Source: Euryarchaeota archaeon UBA623
GTDB lineage: Archaea; Thermoplasmatota; Poseidoniia; Poseidoniales; Thalassarchaeaceae
Direction: 5' to 3'
DNA: 13,448 nucleotides
NCBI GenBank assembly: GCA_002505325.1
Contig: DAUV01000126.1
Coordinates: forward strand, 6,765 to 20,212
Below the pieces are notes generated by a model. The model was not told the origin of the DNA. It did not search any database and saw only the letters and a program-made list of their open reading frames with translations. This document shows positions 7,848-11,776 of the stretch, in pieces (positions within the stretch are counted from its first letter, which is position 1; every line of letters starts with the position of its first letter). The position numbers and the translations under genes were made by a program.

Positions 7848-8033
7848 TCACTTGCGTGCTCCCATTAATCGGGAGCGTTTGTTCCACCGATATTTGCGTA
7901 TCCTAGCAGTGGCACCGTAGCCACAGTGAGCGCAGACGCTCTTGGTCTTGTGATACGAGTGCCTGCCGCAGCGTCGACAACGGATGTGTGTCGACTTCTG
8001 CCGCTTGCCCATGCTTGGAGTTCCTTTCGACAT
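7848..8033 (-). CDS. rpl37e: 50S ribosomal protein L37e
   Basis: 61 residues, the usual archaeal length. It is a small basic zinc-ribbon protein of the large subunit, found in archaea and eukaryotes but not bacteria. The start MSKGTPSMGKR and the two knuckles C19-RR-C22 and C34-AH-C37 are diagnostic, followed by the basic tail. ATG 8033 is chosen because AGGTGG (8043-8038) lies exactly 4 nt ahead of it. An adjacent in-frame ATG at 8036 is too close to that site. A longer frame reaching 8201 runs into non-coding sequence and the neighbouring gene, and is rejected. It lies between a membrane-protein pair and purF on one strand. Confidence 0.96.
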   Translation of the reverse strand: MSKGTPSMGKRQKSTHIRCRRCGRHSYHKTKSVCAHCGYGATARIRKYRWNKRSRLMGARK

Positions 8034-8097
8034 CATACCACCTAGGACAGCGCGGCGACCGAAGGGAGTGTTATGAGAGTTGCCCAAGCGAAATGAA

Positions 8098-8454
8098 TCA
8101 CTCGGAGCCGGGCTCAGACTCCAGCAGGGCCAGTAGGGGGTCTTCAGGGCGTTTGCGTAATGAGGCCTGGAGAAACATGAATGTACACAATAGGAAGGCA
8201 ATTGGAATTATATCGAGCAAGGCCAACACGCCCTCGGACATTGTTAGCCTGAGGGCGATGCTGTTAGCAGGTATACCGACGATATGGGCAAACAAGTAAG
8301 TGGAAGCAAAGATGACAAATGAGGCACCAAGTATCGGGATCGCGGGGCGATGGTAGGGGTTCAGCGTGCCTATCAAGGTGAGTATTACGAACAGCGAGGT
8401 TAGTGCAGCTGAGCCTGCAAACGCGGAGATTGCCAATTCGAGATTAGGGTTCAT
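8098..8454 (-). CDS. Small membrane protein, three predicted helices, unknown function
   Basis: 118 residues with three hydrophobic segments at about 8-30, 37-61 and 75-97, followed by a short charged tail (QASLRKRPEDPLLALLESEPGSE). No motif, cysteine pair or catalytic residue is recognised. The start is ATG 8454, with GGAGG six bases upstream (CTGGAGGTTTCAG). It overlaps the upstream membrane gene by 11 bases, so the two are translationally coupled and probably act together. The next gene downstream is rpl37e after 64 bases. It is most likely an archaeal lineage-specific membrane protein; I cannot name a family. Confidence 0.75.
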   Translation of the reverse strand: MNPNLELAISAFAGSAALTSLFVILTLIGTLNPYHRPAIPILGASFVIFASTYLFAHIVGIPANSIALRLTMSEGVLALLDIIPIAFLLCTFMFLQASLRKRPEDPLLALLESEPGSE

Positions 8455-8983
8455 CTGAAACCTCCAGATGTCTCCTCAAGACACTCTCAACATACTTCTT
8501 CTCCTTCTCGGACAGGGGTTCTGTCTCAGGCTCCTGCGGAGTCATCCTCTCAGCCGTGCGAACACACAGTGCAAACACTGCGAGAGCTAGTGTCACTCCA
8601 AGTAGAGTGCTTACCCCCCTAAGGGCGTCCGATAGGGCCACACTCATGACTGAATAGTACTGATACCATGCCACCACAATCAGAGCCCATCCGACCAACA
8701 GTGGTAATAATCGCGTCCTCCAGTACAACGGCGCCCCCATGAGTACGAGTGCCGAGCCCGCCAGAGCCGGCAGAAGCCACATTGCAGCGTCCATAGTGGC
8801 TGCCACCACTTCTGACTCGGGGTGAGGGGGTTTCTCGACTCGAAATAGCATCACCGCCAATCCAAGAAGAGCCACGGGGATTCCGAATGGGTGCCGCCTG
8901 AATGCGGGCCCCGTTCTGTGCATGCCGATACCAATGACAGTAATGGCCATGCCGAGCCACACCTGAGCGGCCCATAGTGACAT
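8444..8983 (-). CDS. Membrane protein, about five predicted helices, unknown function
   Basis: 179 residues. Hydrophobic segments lie at about 4-20, 32-47, 64-83, 90-110 and 120-142, followed by a soluble C-terminal tail of about 35 residues rich in Glu and Lys (TPQEPETEPLSEKEKKYVES). The tail looks like an amphipathic helix and would be cytoplasmic if basic residues face inward. No recognisable family motif. AAAGGA sits just before ATG 8983; an internal ATG at residue 12 is possible but would remove half of the first helix. It heads a minus-strand run (this gene, the 118-residue membrane protein, rpl37e, purF, propeller-PKD), divergent from rpl44e across a 138-base region that must hold both promoters. 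Confidence 0.72.
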   Translation of the reverse strand: MSLWAAQVWLGMAITVIGIGMHRTGPAFRRHPFGIPVALLGLAVMLFRVEKPPHPESEVVAATMDAAMWLLPALAGSALVLMGAPLYWRTRLLPLLVGWALIVVAWYQYYSVMSVALSDALRGVSTLLGVTLALAVFALCVRTAERMTPQEPETEPLSEKEKKYVESVLRRHLEVSDEP

Positions 8984-9028
8984 GGTCCTTTACGCGTTGA
9001 CGCAATACATCGTATTTGTGTAATCAGC

Positions 9029-9066
9029 CTATCGCGAGGATTCCTGCTTCGCAGGAGTCTCGATAG
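9029..9066. repeat. Inverted repeat in the divergent promoter region
   Basis: The outer arms CTATCG (9029-9034) and CGATAG (9061-9066) are perfect complements. The inner arms TCCTGC (9042-9047) and GCAGGA (9051-9056) are also perfect, separated by TTC. CGAG (9035-9038) and CTCG (9059-9062) offer an alternative middle pairing. The whole element is 38 bases and lies between the start of the membrane-protein gene (8983) and the candidate TATA box of rpl44e, so it is more likely a DNA-level operator or cruciform than part of the L44e leader. It could also be the remnant of a small RNA. Confidence 0.5.
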
Positions 9067-9068
9067 AG

Positions 9069-9076
9069 TTCATAAA
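9069..9076 (+). promoter_or_regulatory. Candidate TATA box for the rpl44e-rps27e-aIF2-alpha cluster
   Basis: TTCATAAA lies 46 bases upstream of the rpl44e start. Archaeal TATA boxes sit about 25 bases before the transcription start, which would put initiation near 9098, next to a perfect 10-base palindrome GCGACGTCGC (9093-9102). That leaves a leader of about 20 bases carrying the AGGTGG ribosome-binding site. The sequence is only a moderate match to the archaeal consensus, so this is tentative. Confidence 0.4.
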
Positions 9077-9121
9077 CGGGTCATCGGTGGCCGCGACGTC
9101 GCAAGACGCTGAGGTGGAGAC

Positions 9122-9403
9122 ATGGTGAAGATGCCGCGGACAGTGAAGCGCTACAGTCCTGCGGCTGGTAAGCATACCGAACACACCGTCGAGCGTGTCA
9201 AGAAGCGACGTGCTAGCGAACTGAAGTGGGGTCAGCGCCGCTTCCGTCGTGTTACTGCTGGATACCGTGGTTTCCCTCGACCGAAGCCGTCCGGAGAGAA
9301 GCCCACTAAGCGCGTGAACCTAATCTTCCGGTGTCAAGAGACCGGTAAGGCACACTCTCCTGCTGGGAAGCGTGCTAGGAAGTTCGAACTAGTCGACAAG
9401 TGA
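9122..9403 (+). CDS. rpl44e: 50S ribosomal protein L44e, variant lacking most zinc cysteines
   Basis: 93 residues, family-normal length. It is a large-subunit protein shared by archaea and eukaryotes, located near the E site. The core HTEHTVERVKK (18-28), LKWGQRRFRRVTAGYRGFPR (34-53) and GEKPTKR (58-64) is diagnostic. Typical archaeal L44e has two CxxC knuckles. Here the first is replaced by Y-S-P-A-A-G (11-16) and the second keeps only C71 (C-Q-E-T), so zinc binding is almost certainly lost. AGGTGG (9112-9117) lies 4 nt ahead of ATG 9122. It is the first gene of the plus-strand cluster with rps27e and aIF2-alpha, an order conserved in many archaea. Confidence 0.95.
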   Translation: MVKMPRTVKRYSPAAGKHTEHTVERVKKRRASELKWGQRRFRRVTAGYRGFPRPKPSGEKPTKRVNLIFRCQETGKAHSPAGKRARKFELVDK

Positions 9404-9416
9404 TTGAGGTGGAATG

Positions 9417-9587
9417 ATGAGTGGAAGGTTCCTTCGTGTGAACTGCCGTGACTGTGGTCACGAGGCCATCATCTTTGAGAGGGCATCAACCTCGATTGCC
9501 TGCTCCATCTGCGGTGCGACACTGGCTCGTCCCGCAGGAGGCAGGGCGGACTTGTCTGGCAGCACGATTGTAGACGTCCTCGAGTAA
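9417..9587 (+). CDS. rps27e: 30S ribosomal protein S27e
   Basis: 56 residues, a small-subunit zinc-ribbon protein. The translation begins MSGRFLRVNCRDCGHEAIIF, with zinc knuckles C10-RD-C13 and C29-SI-C32, then the usual GATLARPAGGRA segment and a short acidic C-terminus. Two tandem in-frame ATGs occur (9414 and 9417). The second is chosen because AGGTGG at 9407-9412 then has the same 4-nt spacing as in rpl44e and rpl37e. It starts 13 bases after the rpl44e stop and ends 13 bases before the aIF2-alpha start, so one transcript is expected. Unlike its neighbour L44e, it keeps all four zinc cysteines. Confidence 0.94.
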   Translation: MSGRFLRVNCRDCGHEAIIFERASTSIACSICGATLARPAGGRADLSGSTIVDVLE

Positions 9588-9600
9588 AGGGGGCGTTTAG

Positions 9601-10383
9601 GTGAGTTCTGATACTTGGCCCGAAGAGGGGGAACTGCTGATTTGTACGGTCAGGAGCGTCAAGGAAAACGGTGCCTACCTCAATCTTGAGGGATACGAGG
9701 GCAGAACCGGTTTCGTCTTCATCGGAGAAGTCGCCTCAGGCTGGGTCAAGAACATCGGCAGCCACCTGAGAGAAGGCCAGAGAGTGGTCGCCAAGACGAT
9801 TCAAGTGAAGCGTGCCAAGGAGCGTATCGAGCTCTCGATAAAATCCGTCTCAGACGAGCGTAGGAGAGATACACTACAGGCTTGGAAGAACCGTAAGCGG
9901 GCTGGCCAGATCATGCGAGTAGCGGCCGAAAGAGTCGGCTGGGACGAACAGAAGACATTCGAAATCTGCGATGAGATGCGTGAGGTCTTCGGGACTCTGT
10001 ATGGGGCTCTCGAGGAGTGCGCCATGAGTGAGAATGTTCTGAGTGAATCCGGATTCACCGGAGATTGGATAACCGTAGTCACCGAACTCGCAGTAGAGAA
10101 TATCGTACCTCCATTCGTCGAGATTCGTGGCGAGTTCGATCTACAGGTCTGGGGGCCTGAAGGCGTCAGTGCAATTCGGGAGGCGTTGCAGGCCGCAGAA
10201 TCCTGTGCCGTAGGCCTCGAGGAGGTCACGCTGACCTGTCACTACGACGGAGCCCCTCACTACAGAGTGGATATTCGAGCTCCGGACTATCGAGCGGCGG
10301 AGTCCGTATGGGAAGCCGCACAGAAGGCAGTCTCAGAACGCATGTCCTCGGTCGAGGGCTCAATCTCCGTCGAACGCCTCTGA
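9601..10383 (+). CDS. eif2a: Translation initiation factor aIF2, alpha subunit
   Basis: 260 residues, the normal archaeal length. It is a subunit of the heterotrimeric factor that carries initiator Met-tRNA to the small ribosomal subunit. The N-terminal S1/OB domain (about 8-80) shows GELLICTVRSVKENGAYLNL (10-29), EGRTGFVFIGEVASGWVKNI (33-52) and KERIELSIKSVS (73-84). It is followed by the helical middle domain and the C-terminal alpha/beta domain (about 170-260) that contacts the gamma subunit. The start is GTG 9601, 13 bases after the rps27e stop, with a GGGGG tract (9589-9593) as the likely ribosome-binding site. The order L44e-S27e-aIF2-alpha-Nop10 is a well-known archaeal gene string. 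Nothing looks degraded. Confidence 0.93.
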   Translation: MSSDTWPEEGELLICTVRSVKENGAYLNLEGYEGRTGFVFIGEVASGWVKNIGSHLREGQRVVAKTIQVKRAKERIELSIKSVSDERRRDTLQAWKNRKRAGQIMRVAAERVGWDEQKTFEICDEMREVFGTLYGALEECAMSENVLSESGFTGDWITVVTELAVENIVPPFVEIRGEFDLQVWGPEGVSAIREALQAAESCAVGLEEVTLTCHYDGAPHYRVDIRAPDYRAAESVWEAAQKAVSERMSSVEGSISVERL

Positions 10384-10444
10384 GAGGTACAAACGAAGCA
10401 CAGACTTCATTGACTATTCCTAGTGGACGCTGATTGGAGATAGG

Positions 10445-10663
10445 ATGGTTCGCACCAGATTACAGCGTTGCAGCGCCTGCGGCGAGTACGGCTTGGCAAC
10501 GAGGTGCAAGGAGTGCGGTGCTGCGATGGTGGCGGTATCTCCGATGAAGTACTCGCCCGAGGACCCACAGGGAGCAAGACGCAGGAAGAGGCTCGATGTC
10601 GGCAGCGAGGAGTGGCTCGAATCCCTCCCAACACCTAGGGATAATGGAAGTGAAGAGGAATGA
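10445..10663 (+). CDS. nop10: H/ACA RNP protein Nop10, with C-terminal extension
   Basis: 72 residues. A component of the H/ACA ribonucleoprotein that guides pseudouridylation, bridging the Cbf5 catalytic subunit and L7Ae. The zinc ribbon C9-SA-C12 and C21-KE-C24 and the conserved PMKYSPEDPQG (33-43) are diagnostic. Typical archaeal Nop10 ends near residue 55-60; this one continues with a mixed basic then acidic tail ending GSEEE. GGAG (10435-10438) lies about six bases ahead of ATG 10445. Its last codons overlap the PAC2 start by 4 bases (ATGA), so the two are translationally coupled. It lies 61 bases downstream of aIF2-alpha, enough for a weak internal promoter, though none is obvious. Confidence 0.92.
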   Translation: MVRTRLQRCSACGEYGLATRCKECGAAMVAVSPMKYSPEDPQGARRRKRLDVGSEEWLESLPTPRDNGSEEE

Positions 10664-11424
10664 ATCGCACGAGGATTCACTGGCTCGTAGGCGAAGGTTT
10701 GCCTGAACACGCGGCGATACTTGAGGCGGTTCCTGGTGTGGGCAACGTTGGCAAGATAGTGGTCGACTCTCTAGTGGATAAACACCCCTCGCGAACCATA
10801 GGATGGATTCTACATCCTGACTTCCCCCCGCATTCAACACTAGATGGTAATGGGCTCGTCTCACCTCCCCGTATCAATATCAATTCGATTTTACTCCCCG
10901 ATGGCAGGACGGTAATCACAGTTGGAGGACCATTGCAGCCGATGACAGCTGCTGGACAGCACGAGGTCTCCGAGGCAATTCTTGAGATGGCTTCGGAATC
11001 AGGCACCCCTCAACTGCTAGTGTTGGCTGGTCTCGCAGCAGGTACTGATGACAGGGAGATTCACGTAATCTGCGCCGATGCCGAAGTCAGGAAGAATCTC
11101 GAGGGCAATGACATCCCGGTTAGCAGGGAGCACCCTAAGGCAGGCATGATAGGGATAGCAGGGCTGCTGATATCCCTCTCACCCCTATATGGTGTTCCCG
11201 CGGTTGGCCTTGTGGCAGAGACCATAGGGGCCAGCACCGATGTGCTGGCAGCCGATCGTCTGGCTTCGTGGATAGGAGCAGGGTTGGACCTCCCTCTGGA
11301 CCTAGATCTCGATTCGACTGAAGAGACGGCTAGGAAACTGATGGAAACTATGGAGGTCGGCGGCACGATAGAGGAGACACTTAGTGCATCGGAGACCGAA
11401 GGTTCCAGGGACTTTTACGTCTGA
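10660..11424 (+). CDS. PAC2-family proteasome assembly chaperone with C-terminal HbYX motif
   Basis: 254 residues. The PAC2 fold is recognisable from the N-terminal VPGVGNVGKIVVDSLV (24-39), DGRTVITVGGPLQP (81-94), LLVLAGLAAG (119-128) and GIAGLLISLSPLYGVPAVGLVAE (164-186). Archaeal homologues PbaA and PbaB interact with 20S proteasome subunits or the assembled particle. The last three residues are Phe-Tyr-Val, an HbYX tail of the kind by which PbaB-like proteins and ATPase activators dock into pockets of the alpha ring, which favours a PbaB-like role. The start ATG 10660 overlaps the nop10 stop by 4 bases. It is convergent with the SAMP-like gene, with only 11 bases between stops. That neighbour is a ubiquitin-like modifier, so the pairing with a proteasome factor may be meaningful. 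Confidence 0.87.
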   Translation: MNRTRIHWLVGEGLPEHAAILEAVPGVGNVGKIVVDSLVDKHPSRTIGWILHPDFPPHSTLDGNGLVSPPRININSILLPDGRTVITVGGPLQPMTAAGQHEVSEAILEMASESGTPQLLVLAGLAAGTDDREIHVICADAEVRKNLEGNDIPVSREHPKAGMIGIAGLLISLSPLYGVPAVGLVAETIGASTDVLAADRLASWIGAGLDLPLDLDLDSTEETARKLMETMEVGGTIEETLSASETEGSRDFYV

Positions 11425-11435
11425 GAATACTCAAA

Positions 11436-11636
11436 TCAACCGCCAGACGAGACCACAATCAACTCTAGACTGATATCGGACTCAATACGGGATGTGTGAG
11501 GTACGATTGCATCTCCGTGAACCGCGAGAACAGTGGATGCCGGTATGCCTAGTTTCTCAAGTAGCTCCGATATTGTGATTGACCCCTCTGATTCGACCGG
11601 GAGCACTTCTCCATCATGGCTGACCTTGATTCGCAT
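11436..11636 (-). CDS. SAMP/ThiS/MoaD-like ubiquitin-fold protein ending in Gly-Gly
   Basis: 66 residues from ATG 11636 (MRIKVSHDGEVLPV...). The protein has a beta-grasp pattern: two N-terminal strands, helix TISELLEKLG (21-30), strand STVLAVHGDAIV, and the final strand LELIVVSSGG with a C-terminal di-glycine for adenylation by an E1-like enzyme. Length and layout resemble haloarchaeal SAMP2 (Urm1-like), which acts as a protein modifier and as sulfur carrier in tRNA thiolation. ThiS or MoaD roles are not excluded. An in-frame ATG at 11657 would add 7 residues. A still longer frame to 11777 is antisense to the tRNA and spurious. ATG 11636 fits a leaderless transcript from the A/T box at 11660-11670. 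Confidence 0.85.
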   Translation of the reverse strand: MRIKVSHDGEVLPVESEGSITISELLEKLGIPASTVLAVHGDAIVPHTSRIESDISLELIVVSSGG

Positions 11637-11659
11637 GGTCCTTGCGTATCGGGTCATGC

Positions 11660-11670
11660 TTATCTCTAAT
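11660..11670. promoter_or_regulatory. Candidate shared A/T promoter box between SAMP gene and tRNA-Ser
   Basis: TTATCTCTAAT is the only A/T-rich patch in the 54 bases between ATG 11636 (minus) and tRNA base 1 at 11691 (plus). Its centre (11665) is 26 bases from the tRNA 5' end and 29 from the SAMP start codon. That fits the archaeal TATA-to-start distance in both directions, with a near-leaderless SAMP mRNA. The match to the TATA consensus is weak on either strand. Confidence 0.35.
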
Positions 11671-11690
11671 CCGTAGGTGGATGGACCGCT

Positions 11691-11776
11691 GCCGAGATCG
11701 CATAGCCCGGTATTGCGGTGGATTCGAAATCCACTGTCCATTGGACGCGGGGGTTCAAATCCCTCTCTCGGCGCCA
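11691..11776 (+). tRNA. tRNA-Ser (anticodon CGA), class II, CCA encoded, no intron
   Basis: The cloverleaf folds by hand. The acceptor stem is GCCGAGA (11691-11697) with TCTCGGC (11766-11772), discriminator G 11773 and encoded CCA 11774-11776. The D stem is GCA/TGC (11700-11702, 11714-11716), with GG in the loop. The anticodon stem is GTGGA/TCCAC with loop TTCGAAA, so the anticodon is CGA (11725-11727), reading UCG serine codons. The long variable arm GTCC-ATT-GGAC (11736-11746) is typical of tRNA-Ser. The T arm is GGGGG-TTCAAAT-CCCTC, with one G-U pair. The 3' end touches the stop codon of the convergent nuclease gene. Confidence 0.95.

Noticed and set aside
8034..8201. Extended N-terminus for L37e
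   Set aside because: L37e proteins start at MSKGTPS. The extension overlaps the upstream membrane gene and skips the AGGTGG site placed 4 nt before ATG 8033.
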